NCBI GenBank assembly: GCA_031552825.1
Contig: JAVBMD010000014.1
Coordinates: 10,845 to 74,844 of the forward strand
Reading direction: 5' to 3'
DNA length: 64,000 nt
Origin: WQXF01 sp031552825
GTDB taxonomy: Bacteria > Bacillota > Clostridia > Christensenellales > Aristaeellaceae
Shown: positions 16,261 to 24,754 of the stretch, in pieces
How positions within the stretch are numbered: position 1 is the first letter of the stretch
Layout of the letters: each line of letters opens with the position of its first letter
The notes under the pieces: model-generated
Databases searched by the model: none
Seen by the model: the letters and a program-made list of their open reading frames with translations, nothing else
Told to the model about the DNA's origin: nothing
Translations under genes and position numbers: made by a program

Positions 16261-17541
16261 CTACGCCTCCCGCTGCCTTCGCGGGCGCAGCCTGCGCAGC
16301 AGCGCCGCAAGCTCCCCCTTTTTGAACACGAACAAATCAGCCAGCGGCACCGTGTACGTGCGCAGGAAGTAGAGCAGGAACGCCGCGCCGGATACTGTAT
16401 AGGAAAGCACCGAGGCCAGCGCGGCCCCGTCGATGCCCCAAAGCGGGATCGACACCCAGTTGCCGACGATGTTGACCAGCACGCTACCCGCCAGCATGAT
16501 GAGGTACGCGGTTTTGCGCCCCTCGGCCAGCAGCAGCGTGCCGATCAGCTTGAAGTAGGACATGCTCAGGATGCCGGTGAGCAGGATCACCGTGACGCGG
16601 TAGGAGGGCAGGAACGCCGCGCCGCGCAGCAGCAGGATGGCGGGCTTGCCGAACAGGATGATGCCGCCGATGATGACCAGCGTGATATAGAAATTGATCT
16701 TGAGCGAGAAGGTGACGTTGGCGACGGCGTCCTTGCGCACGGTGCGGGAAAACAGCACCTCGCGGAAGGCGTCGGAGATGATCCAGCCATATTCGGCCAG
16801 CCCGATACCGGCCTGATAGAAGCCGATCTGCGCATCCACGACACCCAGCCACTTGAGCATGATGACGTCGAGCCGATAGTTGAGCGTCAGCAGCAGCGTG
16901 GTAATCATCGCCACCATGCCGAAACCAAAGATCTTTTTCAAAAAGCCTAGGTCGGCGCGCAACGGGTTGCCGATGCGCCGGAACTTGCGCAGCACCATCA
17001 CCACCGTGATGACGTTGCCCACCGCCACCAGCGCCATCGCCACGATCAGCGAAGGCGCGAGGGTGAAATACGCCAGCACGATAATCAGCGTATTGAGTAC
17101 GCGCGCCATCAGGAACACGACGTTTTTGTACTTAACATCCTCCACCATAATCAGGAAGCTGAGCTGGTTGCCCAGCACCTGAACGGGGGTGAGCAGACAG
17201 ACGATGGTCAGCGCGAAGTTGTGCAGCGTAGCCGCCAGCACGAAGCCAACCACGGTATACACCACAAACTGCAGCGTGAAGATGCGCAAAAACTTGTCGA
17301 GCACGTCGGGCTCATCCAAGCGCTTATGATACGGATAAGGCTGGTACAGGCCAAAGTTGGCCACCACCGCCACGGTGGTCAGCAGCGTATTGATATAGGC
17401 ATACTGCCCCATCAGCGCTGGCCCCAGATAGCGCGAGGAAAAGGAGGTTGCGACCAGCCCGATCAGCAGCGAAACCACCTTGGTGAACACGGTGAAGGCA
17501 TAATCGTTGCGCGTGAGGCGCAGCAGTGCGTTGTCTCTCAT
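16261..17541 (-). CDS. Oligosaccharide flippase family (Wzx/MOP) membrane protein
   Basis: 426 residues, mostly hydrophobic, with about 12 predicted membrane helices starting at residue 15 (FTVFTKVVSLLIGLVATSF, then SSRYLGPALMGQYAYINTLL, which is typical of polysaccharide exporters). Members move lipid-linked glycan units across the membrane. No glycosyltransferase genes flank it, so the substrate cannot be named. AAGGA precedes the ATG by 7 bases, and a near-consensus promoter lies upstream. Confidence 0.88.
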   Translation of the reverse strand: MRDNALLRLTRNDYAFTVFTKVVSLLIGLVATSFSSRYLGPALMGQYAYINTLLTTVAVVANFGLYQPYPYHKRLDEPDVLDKFLRIFTLQFVVYTVVGFVLAATLHNFALTIVCLLTPVQVLGNQLSFLIMVEDVKYKNVVFLMARVLNTLIIVLAYFTLAPSLIVAMALVAVGNVITVVMVLRKFRRIGNPLRADLGFLKKIFGFGMVAMITTLLLTLNYRLDVIMLKWLGVVDAQIGFYQAGIGLAEYGWIISDAFREVLFSRTVRKDAVANVTFSLKINFYITLVIIGGIILFGKPAILLLRGAAFLPSYRVTVILLTGILSMSYFKLIGTLLLAEGRKTAYLIMLAGSVLVNIVGNWVSIPLWGIDGAALASVLSYTVSGAAFLLYFLRTYTVPLADLFVFKKGELAALLRRLRPRRQREA

Positions 17542-17627
17542 GATTTCCTTCTCTGGCGGTCGAGGGAAAAATGGCTGTGCTCAGTCTGCATCGATCCGCC
17601 GCTTTTCATGCGTAGCGCATAGGCTTC

Positions 17628-17656
17628 ATTATAGCGCGGTTGGCGGGTTTCGTCAA
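17628..17656 (-). promoter_or_regulatory. sigma-A promoter of the flippase gene
   Basis: On the minus strand TTGACG (17651-17656) and TATAAT (17628-17633) are 17 bases apart, about 85 bases before the ATG. Confidence 0.82.
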
Positions 17657-17670
17657 AGAGGGAGACGGCT

Positions 17671-18534
17671 TCACATCGTTCCCCGAAATCCCTTGCCGAT
17701 GATTTCGCTGGTATTGGTAATCATGATAAAAGCCTGCTGATCGGTTTGCCGCACGAAGGCGCGCAGGCGCACCGCCTGCATGCGGTTGGTGGCGCAAAGG
17801 ATGACGGTGCGCGCCTCGCCCGAATAGGCGCCGAAGGCCGGGTAGCGCGTCGCGCCGCGGTTCAGCTCGCCGACGATGTAGGCGCAAACCTCCTCCGGCT
17901 TGGCGGTGACGATGGTAAAAAACTTGCTGCGGTTGAGGCCTTCGATCACCAGATCCACCACTTGGCTCTTGAGGAGCAGGCCCAGCAGCGAAAACAGCCC
18001 CACCTCGATGCCGTACACCAGCAGCGAGGAGGAGGCGATCACAACGTCGGTCAGCAGCAGCGCGTTGCCGATGTTCAGCGAGGTATGGCGCTTGAGCAGC
18101 ATGGCGAGGATGTCGGTACCGCCGGTGCTGGCGTAGATGTTGAACAAAATCGCCGAGCCGATGGCCGGAAGCATCACGGAAAAGAACAGTTCCAGCATCG
18201 GTTGGGTGGTCAGCGGCGCGGTCAGCGGCACGAAGCGCTCCAGCGCGCTGAGCGAGAAGGAAAGCAGCAGCGAGCAATACACCGTTTTGGTGCTAAAGCC
18301 GCGCCCAAAGGCGAGGAAGCCCACCACCAGCAGCACGCAGTTGATAATCAGCACGAAGGTGGCGGTGGAGATGCCCGGCACCAGCTTCGACACCACGATC
18401 GAAAGGCCGCTGACGCCGCCGGTGGAAAAATGATTTGGAAACTTAAAGAAGTAAACGCCGATGGTCACCAGCAGGGTGCCCAGCGTCATCAGGAAAAGCT
18501 CCGTGAGCAGCGTAGACCGCTTCGTCTCTGGCAT
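17671..18534 (-). CDS. YitT family membrane protein (DUF2179)
   Basis: 287 residues. Five membrane helices fill residues 10-185, including FPNHFSTGGVSGLSIV and YASTGGTDILAMLLKR, the paired Gly-rich loops of the YitT family. A soluble DUF2179 domain follows (SKFFTIVTAKPEEVCAYIV, ITNTSEIIGKGF). The family is widespread in Firmicutes; transport is suspected but no substrate is known. Start ATG at 18534 with AGAGG close in front. Confidence 0.93.
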   Translation of the reverse strand: MPETKRSTLLTELFLMTLGTLLVTIGVYFFKFPNHFSTGGVSGLSIVVSKLVPGISTATFVLIINCVLLVVGFLAFGRGFSTKTVYCSLLLSFSLSALERFVPLTAPLTTQPMLELFFSVMLPAIGSAILFNIYASTGGTDILAMLLKRHTSLNIGNALLLTDVVIASSSLLVYGIEVGLFSLLGLLLKSQVVDLVIEGLNRSKFFTIVTAKPEEVCAYIVGELNRGATRYPAFGAYSGEARTVILCATNRMQAVRLRAFVRQTDQQAFIMITNTSEIIGKGFRGTM

Positions 18535-18615
18535 CCTCTGCGCCTCGATTCTGGATTATTCAAGCAACCCCATCATTATATTTGATTGTCGCGGGCGAAG
18601 CAATCCCCTCGCAAG

Positions 18616-18675
18616 AAAAGCACCCAAAGGAAAAGCGCCCAAAGGAAAAGCACCCATCAGAAAAGCGCCCGCCTG
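18616..18675. repeat. Four tandem 15-bp repeats
   Basis: Units AAAAGCACCCAAAGG, AAAAGCGCCCAAAGG, AAAAGCACCCATCAG and AAAAGCGCCCGCCTG. The last unit runs into the left arm of the protease terminator. It may have arisen by slippage from that terminator arm. Confidence 0.85.
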
Positions 18676-18693
18676 TTCAAACAAGCGGGCGCC
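18661..18693 (-). terminator. Terminator of the S41 protease gene
   Basis: GCGCCCGCcTGTt and aACAaGCGGGCGC pair as a stem. On the minus strand the stem is followed by TTTTCT. Confidence 0.82.
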
Positions 18694-18721
18694 TGCGTGT
18701 CGCCAAGCCAAATTCGCGGGT

Positions 18722-19981
18722 TTACTTCTTTTTCTTGCCCGCGGAAGCGATTTCGTCCTTGAGGGTCTCTACCGCCTTTATCAACTGCACATCCTGATCG
18801 TGCGGCACGGCGGTGCCGCGCACGCGCAGCTCCTCGGGCTGCTCCACCACGACGTCGGGCTCGATGCCCAAGCCGTGGATGCACACGCCGGAGGGGGTGT
18901 AGTAGCGCATGGTGGTCAGCAGCATGCCCGCACCATCCTCGGGGAACACGCGCATTTCCTGCACGATGCCCTTGCCGAAGGTTTTGACGCCCACCACCTT
19001 GCCCGCGCCGCGATCCTTAACCGCGCCGGTGAGGATTTCCGAGGCGCTGGCCGAATATTCGTTGACCAGCATCACCAGCGGCAGACCCAGCGCGTCGCCG
19101 TGCGAATAGTAATCGTCGCGGTTGCCGTAGCGATCCTCGGTGTACATCACCAAGCCTTCGGTCAGCAGCGCATCGGCGATGCCCACCGCGTCGGAAACAT
19201 AGCCGCCGGGGTTGTCGCGCAGGTCGATGATGATGCCCTTGGCTTTATTCTGGGCGAAATAATCCAGCGCCTTGTAGAAGCCGCGCACGTCTGTGCCGGT
19301 GAACTCGTACAGCAGCAGATAGCCGACGCCGTCCTCCAGCATCTCATATTCGACGTTGTTGATCTCCACGGTGCGGCGCTTCATGGTCAGGTCAAAGGGT
19401 TCCTCTCCCTCGCGCCGATAGGTGACGGTCACCTTGGTGCCCGGCTCGCCGCGCATCGCTTCCACGGCCTGCGCCATGGTGCTGCCCACGTATTCCTCGC
19501 CGTTGACCTTGAGAATCTTATCGCCGCGCAGCACGCCAGCCTCTTCGGCCGGGCTGCCCTCGAACACGCGGGTGACGGTAATCAGCTGATCCTCGGTGCC
19601 CTGCATGAGCTGCATGCCCAGCCCGGCATAGGTGCCGTTGCGCTCCTCGACCTGCTTCTCCATGCCTTCGGGCGGAATGTAAGCGGTGTACGGATCTCCC
19701 AACGAATACAGGATGGTTTCGGCAGCGAAATCCATCATCTCCTGAACGTTGGGCTCATCGATGTAATATTTCTCAACGTTCTGGATGATTTCATCCAAGC
19801 GGGTGAACTTTTGGAGCCGTTCATATTCGCTCTTGGGAATGGTTACGGTTTCCTCCCCCGCGAATACTTTGAGCCCCGGGATCACGCCACTGGCTGCCAC
19901 AGGCAGACACACGCACACCAGTAGCGCCGCGCCCAGAGCAAGAGCCGTCCACCGCTTGCTGCGCATTTTCATGGATTCCAT
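18722..19981 (-). CDS. Carboxyl-terminal processing protease (S41, CtpA/CtpB type)
   Basis: 419 residues. An N-terminal signal/anchor (ALALGAALLVCVCLPVAASG) is followed by a PDZ domain at about 110-195 (GLGMQLMQ, GSPAEEAGVLRGDKILKVNG) and the S41 protease domain. The catalytic Ser is in VNEYSASASEILTGA and the Lys in VGVKTFGKGIVQ; IDLRDNPGG marks the fold. It should cut exported proteins from their C-terminal side outside the membrane; CtpB-type enzymes act in sporulation signalling, but that link is inferred. The Lys-rich end (GKKKK) is normal for the family. Confidence 0.95.
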   Translation of the reverse strand: MESMKMRSKRWTALALGAALLVCVCLPVAASGVIPGLKVFAGEETVTIPKSEYERLQKFTRLDEIIQNVEKYYIDEPNVQEMMDFAAETILYSLGDPYTAYIPPEGMEKQVEERNGTYAGLGMQLMQGTEDQLITVTRVFEGSPAEEAGVLRGDKILKVNGEEYVGSTMAQAVEAMRGEPGTKVTVTYRREGEEPFDLTMKRRTVEINNVEYEMLEDGVGYLLLYEFTGTDVRGFYKALDYFAQNKAKGIIIDLRDNPGGYVSDAVGIADALLTEGLVMYTEDRYGNRDDYYSHGDALGLPLVMLVNEYSASASEILTGAVKDRGAGKVVGVKTFGKGIVQEMRVFPEDGAGMLLTTMRYYTPSGVCIHGLGIEPDVVVEQPEELRVRGTAVPHDQDVQLIKAVETLKDEIASAGKKKK

Positions 19982-20074
19982 ACTTCCTTTCTTGTTCCGC
20001 CGCGCGGTTTGGTATTGCGCGGTACGCTTTGGAATATCACCTGATCCCTCGCCCGGCGAAGGTAGCTTACCCGA

Positions 20075-21247
20075 TCATGAGCGCGCCAAACCTTGCTTGC
20101 GCGCGGTTTGAACCACCGCCGCCGCCACTGCGGGCGCCACGCGGGGATCCATCGCGGCGGGGAGCAGATACTCGGCGCTGAGCTGATCCTCCGGCACCAG
20201 CGCCGCCAGCGCCTCGGCCGCCGCCAGCTTCATCGCTTGGCTGATCTCCCGGGCGCGGCAGTCGAGCGCCCCGCGGAAGATGCCGGGAAATGCCAGCACG
20301 TTGTTGATTTGGTTAGGAAAATCGCTGCGGCCGGTGCCAACGACGCGCGCCCCGGCGGCCAATGCCTCCGGCGGCAGAATCTCCGGCACCGGATTGGCCA
20401 GCGCGAACACGATCGGATCCTTGGCCATGGCGCGCACCATCTCGCCGGTGAGCACGCCGGGCGCCGATACGCCGAGGAAGAAATCCGCGCCGCAGAGCGC
20501 GTCGGCCAGCAGGCCGGTGACGCCGCGCGGATTGGTGCGCCGGGCGATTTCGCGGTGCGGATCCTCCGGCGCGTCGGTGATGACGCCCTGCCGATCCACC
20601 AGCACCAGATCGGTAACGCCCAGCGCCAACAGCAGCTCGGCGCAGGCAGTTCCCGCCGCCCCGGCGCCGTTGACCACCGCGCGCACCGTTTCCGGCCTCC
20701 GCCCGGTGAGCCGCAGCGCGTTTTGCAGCGCCGCCGCCACCACCACGGCGGTGCCATGCTGATCGTCGTGAAAGACCGGGATATCCAGCGCTTCCTTGAG
20801 CCGGCGCTCGACCTCGAAGCAGCGCGGCGCGGCGATATCCTCTAAGTTGATACCGCCAAAGCCGGGCGCGATCAGGCGCACGGTGCGCACGATCTCCTCC
20901 ACGTCCTTGGTATCCAGCAGGACCGGCACCGCGTCCACATCGCCGAAGGCCTTGAACAGCAGCGCCTTGCCCTCCATCACCGGCAACCCCGCGAGGGGGC
21001 CGATATCGCCCAAGCCTAACACCGCCGTGCCGTCGGTCACCACCGCCACGGTGTTCCACTTGCGCGTGTACGCATAGGCGGTTTCGGGATCGCGCGCGAT
21101 CTCCTTGCAGGGTTCCGCCACGCCCGGCGTGTAGGCCACCGCCAAATCCGCGGCGGTCGCCACCGGCGCGCGCAGCGCGGTTTCTATCTTGCCCCGCCAG
21201 CGCGCGTGACACGCGAGCGCATGCGCTCTGCGTTGCTCTTCGTCCAT
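20075..21247 (-). CDS. NAD(P)-dependent malic enzyme
   Basis: 390 residues, the length of the short bacterial malic enzymes. It decarboxylates malate to pyruvate. Visible: VAYTPGVAEPCKEI, VVTDGTAVLGLGDIGPLAGLPVM, the metal/substrate stretch VFHDDQHGTAVVV, the dinucleotide fold VVNGAGAAGTACAELLL, and FALANPVPEI. The ATG at 21247 has GGAAGGG 9 bases upstream; two earlier in-frame codons (21256, 21274) have worse sites. It lies 34 bases after the regulator gene, so they probably form one operon. Confidence 0.93.
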   Translation of the reverse strand: MDEEQRRAHALACHARWRGKIETALRAPVATAADLAVAYTPGVAEPCKEIARDPETAYAYTRKWNTVAVVTDGTAVLGLGDIGPLAGLPVMEGKALLFKAFGDVDAVPVLLDTKDVEEIVRTVRLIAPGFGGINLEDIAAPRCFEVERRLKEALDIPVFHDDQHGTAVVVAAALQNALRLTGRRPETVRAVVNGAGAAGTACAELLLALGVTDLVLVDRQGVITDAPEDPHREIARRTNPRGVTGLLADALCGADFFLGVSAPGVLTGEMVRAMAKDPIVFALANPVPEILPPEALAAGARVVGTGRSDFPNQINNVLAFPGIFRGALDCRAREISQAMKLAAAEALAALVPEDQLSAEYLLPAAMDPRVAPAVAAAVVQTARKQGLARS

Positions 21248-21281
21248 CACCTTCATCCCTTCCGCTGCCCGCATGCCGCGC

Positions 21282-22352
21282 TTAGTTCAACTGGCGCGGC
21301 TTGTCCTTGCCGCTCTTGTTGAGCAGCATGAGCAGCTTAAAGGTTACGGCGTCCTCGAAGCGGCGCAGATCCAACCCGGTCTGCCGCTGCACCTTGTCCA
21401 GCCGGTACACCAGCGTGTTGCGGTGGATGTAAAGCTGGCGCGCGGTATCGGAAAGGTTGAGATCCTTTTCGAAGAACATGCGGATGGTGTGCAGCATCTC
21501 CTCATTAAAAAGGCGCGCGGTCTTGCGGTTGAACAGGATGCTATGGTAGCGCGCCCCCAACTCCCGCGGGATATCGGTCAAAAAGCGCTCCAGCACCAAG
21601 TTGCGGTACACGAAGAGCGTCACGTCGCTGCGGAAGGTGCGGCCAACCTCCATCGCCCGGCGCGCCTCGCGGAAGGATTCGCCGGTGGCGGCCAGCGTGC
21701 GCTTCGGCTCACCGATGCCCACGAGGCAAGTATGCCCGGTTTCGTCCATCAACGTTTGCGCGACAGCCTCGCCCAACTGGCGCAGCTCATCGAAGCTCTC
21801 GACCTGATCCATGGTCTTCAGCAGCACGACGGTGTGGCGATCCATATCGATCACCAGATCGCCGTTGGCGCGCGGCACCAACTCCTCGAGCTGCTGGAAG
21901 GCCGATTCGCCCTCGGTCTGCTGAATTTGCAGCACGATGGCGCAGCGCTCGCGTTCCAGCTCGATCTGGTGCTCGGTGGCCAGCGCTTCCATCTCGGGCT
22001 GGGTCAGCTCCTCGCGCAGCACGCGGCGGTACACGTCGTACCGGCTGGCGATGGGATCCTCGCCGCGCCCCATCGCCTGCACCATCGCGCCGGCTAACAG
22101 GATATGATCGTGGGTAGAGCTGCTTTGCGCCTCGGCGCACAGCACCAGCGGCGGAATGATGTCCACCAGCAGGAAGGTTCGGTTTTCCTGCGCGATGGGT
22201 ACGCCCGGCTCCATAAAGGTTGGCAGCGCCAGCTTGATGGACTGCCCTTCCGGCAAAAGCACGTTGCCCTCGCTGTCAAGCAGCCAGATCGGCTGCATCA
22301 GGCGGGCAAGCACCTGTTGAATCTGATTCAGGAAGCGCTTTTCAGGTATCAA
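21282..22352 (-). CDS. PucR/CdaR-family transcriptional regulator
   Basis: 356 residues. The N-terminal region has the diacid-recognition layout (IQQVLARLMQPIWLLDSEGN), the middle is a GGDEF-like PucR linker, and the end is the PucR helix-turn-helix (LNLSDTARQLYIHRNTLVYR, LDKVQRQTGLDLRRFEDAVT). CdaR-like proteins sense sugar diacids or small acids. Its position directly before the malic enzyme gene suggests it controls use of malate or a related acid; this is inference. The start is TTG at 22352 with GAGGAG 8 bases upstream. Confidence 0.9.
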   Translation of the reverse strand: MIPEKRFLNQIQQVLARLMQPIWLLDSEGNVLLPEGQSIKLALPTFMEPGVPIAQENRTFLLVDIIPPLVLCAEAQSSSTHDHILLAGAMVQAMGRGEDPIASRYDVYRRVLREELTQPEMEALATEHQIELERERCAIVLQIQQTEGESAFQQLEELVPRANGDLVIDMDRHTVVLLKTMDQVESFDELRQLGEAVAQTLMDETGHTCLVGIGEPKRTLAATGESFREARRAMEVGRTFRSDVTLFVYRNLVLERFLTDIPRELGARYHSILFNRKTARLFNEEMLHTIRMFFEKDLNLSDTARQLYIHRNTLVYRLDKVQRQTGLDLRRFEDAVTFKLLMLLNKSGKDKPRQLN

Positions 22353-22621
22353 CGAACATTCTCCTCTCGATTCACGGTTTCGTTTGCGCCGCGATCCTTT
22401 TCATTTCTTCTCATACAATCTTTATTATAATACACTTTATTTGAAAAATCCATAACATTCCTTGCATTTCTGACGTTCCATTTATTAAAAATGACATAAA
22501 AAAGGCATAAAGTAGAAAAATTATTCCCAGATACTCACATATTATGTCTTTTTATTCAAAAAATATTGCCGGAACGCGGGCGGCATAGAAAAAAGACCGG
22601 CGTTTTTAGCCGGTCTGAAAA
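22353..22621. other. AT-rich intergenic region with a hairpin
   Basis: 22420-22560 is much AT-richer than the surroundings and must hold the promoter for the PucR-like regulator. AGACCGGC (22594-22601) and GCCGGTCT (22609-22616) form an 8-base-pair stem with A runs on both sides, so it may be a terminator for either strand. No open reading frame of note. Confidence 0.6.
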
Positions 22622-23245
22622 TTGACTGGGGTGCGAGGGGGGCGGAAGCTCACTGGGCTTCGCCCCGCTGCGGCGGAAGAACCGTCGCCTGCGGGCGCCG
22701 GGAATCCCCCCTCCACAGTTCGCCATAGTCGCTTGCTGCGCAAGCTCGTTGGCTCATTGGGCTTCCGCCTCGATTATTCGGCCACTGGCCGATCTCGGCT
22801 CCGCCCCACTGCGGCGGTCCCCCCACAATTCGCAATAGTCGCGCAAGCGCTCCTTTGCTCATTGGACTTCCGCGCCGTCCCATCGCGCCACTGGCGCGAC
22901 GGCGCTCCGTCCCCGTTTGACAAGGGAGGCTAAGGGCTAGAACCAAGATTCTTTTATGGAACAAGAAACATACAGCAGCCTCCAAAAGCCTCCCTTGTTA
23001 AAGGGAGGGGAACCGCGTGAGCGGTGGAGGGATTCCCGCTGCCCGCAGGCGGCGGTCTCTGCGCAGGCGGTGGAGGGGTTCCGATAGAGGCAAAGGGCTA
23101 GAATCAAGGATCTTTTATGAAATAAGAAACATATGCCAGCCTCCAAAAGCCTCCCTTGTTAAAGGGAGGGGGACCGCGTGAGCGGTGGAGGGATTCCCGC
23201 CGCAAGAGCGGCGGTCTCTGCGCAGGCGGCAGAGGGATTCCCCCG
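22622..23245. repeat. Repeat cluster: family D block and family A copies A3 and A4 (reverse cores)
   Basis: 22711-22915 carries two runs of the D sequence (TTCGCCATAGTCGCTTGCTG; TTCGCAATAGTCGCGCAAGC). A3 (about 22911-23050) and A4 (about 23083-23200) have cores reading AGCCTCCAAAAGCCTCCCTT and right arms ending GCGGTGGAGGGATTCC. D has replaced the left arm of A3. No gene is seen. Confidence 0.85.
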
Positions 23246-23273
23246 CGCTCGTGGCGCTGAAGAAATTCAGTGC

Positions 23274-24395
23274 TTACCGGTTCGAGATCGACGCCTCGGT
23301 GGCCTTATCGAAGAAATGCAGGCGGTTGGCGTCGAGGGCGACCTTGATGCTCTCGCCGATACGCGCGGTGGAGCGGGGATCGACGCGGGCGATGATGTTC
23401 TCGTCCTTGCCGGTGGTCTTGAGGTAGAGGTAGGTCTCCGAGCCCATCAGCTCGACCACCTCGACCTTGACATCGATGACGCTATCGGGCGAGTTGTTGA
23501 TGAAGGCGGGTTCGTCGTGAATGTTCTCGGGGCGGATGCCCATGATGACTTCCTTCTCGACATAGCCCTCGTCCACGAACTTGGCGATCTTGCTGCCCGG
23601 GATCCGGATGCGGTTCTGGCCGAAGGTAGCAAACACATCGCCGCCCTCCTTGCCGAGCTTGACGTTGAAGAAGTTCATCTGCGGGCTGCCGATGAAGGAA
23701 GCGACGAACTGATTGCAGGGATGATCGTAGAGGTTCTGCGGGGTATCGACCTGCTGGATGAAGCCGTCCTTCATGACCACGATGCGCGAGCCCATGGTCA
23801 TTGCCTCAGTTTGATCGTGGGTGACGTAGATGAAGGTGGTCTCCAGCTTCTGATGCAGCTTGGTGATCTCTGTGCGCATCGCGACACGCAGCTTGGCGTC
23901 GAGGTTGGAGAGCGGTTCGTCCATCAGGAACACCTTGGGATCGCGGACGATGGCGCGGCCGAGCGCGACGCGCTGGCGCTGACCGCCGGAGAGCGCCTTG
24001 GGTTTGCGGCCCAGCAGGTGCACGATATCGAGGATCTTGGCGGCCTCTTGCACGAGCTTATCGATCTCCGCCTTGGGCTTGCGGCGCAGCTTGAGGCCGA
24101 AGGCCATGTTGTCATACACCGTCATGTGCGGGTAGAGCGCATAGTTCTGGAACACCATCGCGATATCGCGATCCTTGGGCGCAACGTCGTTCACAAGGCG
24201 GTCGCCGATGTAAAGGCTGCCCTCGCTGATCTCTTCCAGACCGGCGACCATGCGCAGCGTGGTGGACTTGCCGCAGCCCGAGGGGCCGACCAGCACGATA
24301 AATTCCTTGTCCTCGATGTCCAAGCAGAAGTCGCTGACCGCGGTAACATTTCCCGCATAGATCTTGTAGATGTGATCCAACTTTACGCTTGCCAT
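23274..24395 (-). CDS. ABC transporter ATP-binding protein, UgpC/MsmK (sugar) type
   Basis: 373 residues. Walker A GPSGCGKST near residue 38, Q-loop VFQNYALYPHMTV, signature LSGGQRQRVALGRAIV, Walker B VFLMDEPLSNLDAKLR, H-loop VTHDQTEAMTMG. The C-terminal 130 residues are the TOBE/MalK regulatory domain (IMGIRPENIHDEPAF). Such ATPases power several carbohydrate importers and are often encoded alone, as here; no permease is adjacent. The ATG at 24395 is preceded by GGGGGAT; the longer in-frame stretch upstream is not coding-like. Confidence 0.95.
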   Translation of the reverse strand: MASVKLDHIYKIYAGNVTAVSDFCLDIEDKEFIVLVGPSGCGKSTTLRMVAGLEEISEGSLYIGDRLVNDVAPKDRDIAMVFQNYALYPHMTVYDNMAFGLKLRRKPKAEIDKLVQEAAKILDIVHLLGRKPKALSGGQRQRVALGRAIVRDPKVFLMDEPLSNLDAKLRVAMRTEITKLHQKLETTFIYVTHDQTEAMTMGSRIVVMKDGFIQQVDTPQNLYDHPCNQFVASFIGSPQMNFFNVKLGKEGGDVFATFGQNRIRIPGSKIAKFVDEGYVEKEVIMGIRPENIHDEPAFINNSPDSVIDVKVEVVELMGSETYLYLKTTGKDENIIARVDPRSTARIGESIKVALDANRLHFFDKATEASISNR

Positions 24396-24482
24396 ACGAG
24401 ATCCCCCTTTTCGAATAAGAAAAAATAGGAATAAGAAACGAAGGGGTCGAACACACACGCTGTCGACCTTTTTGTTATGTTC

Positions 24483-24511
24483 ATTATAGCTTGCGCCGCC
24501 GGTTCTGTGAA
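24483..24511 (-). promoter_or_regulatory. Promoter of the UgpC/MsmK-type ATPase gene
   Basis: On the minus strand TTCACA (24506-24511) and TATAAT (24483-24488) are 17 bases apart, leaving a leader of about 80 bases. Confidence 0.75.
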
Positions 24512-24670
24512 GTGGGGGATTCACCAAACTTCCCGTGGCGCATTTGTATACTCTCGCCCACACAAGCGACAGAAAAAGCCCAAAAATCCCAGTTGTTTCC
24601 TTGCTTTTCTCAAATTATAACTCCTCCTCTTCCCACGCGCGCCGCGCACCGCTCGCGGGCTCGCTTCCTG

Positions 24671-24699
24671 TTGACTGTCAACCGCGTCTGGGGTATATT
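24671..24699 (+). promoter_or_regulatory. Promoter of the large membrane protein gene
   Basis: TTGACT (24671-24676) and TATATT (24694-24699) are 17 bases apart, about 55 bases before the ATG at 24755. Confidence 0.72.
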
Positions 24700-24754
24700 A
24701 ACACTCATTGATGAATCATTCGCACATCGCAAAAGGATGGGAAGGGACGCAACG

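Noticed and set aside
22622..23245. CRISPR array
   Set aside because: The repeats are long, palindromic, in both orientations and irregularly spaced; there are no unique spacers of even length and no cas genes.
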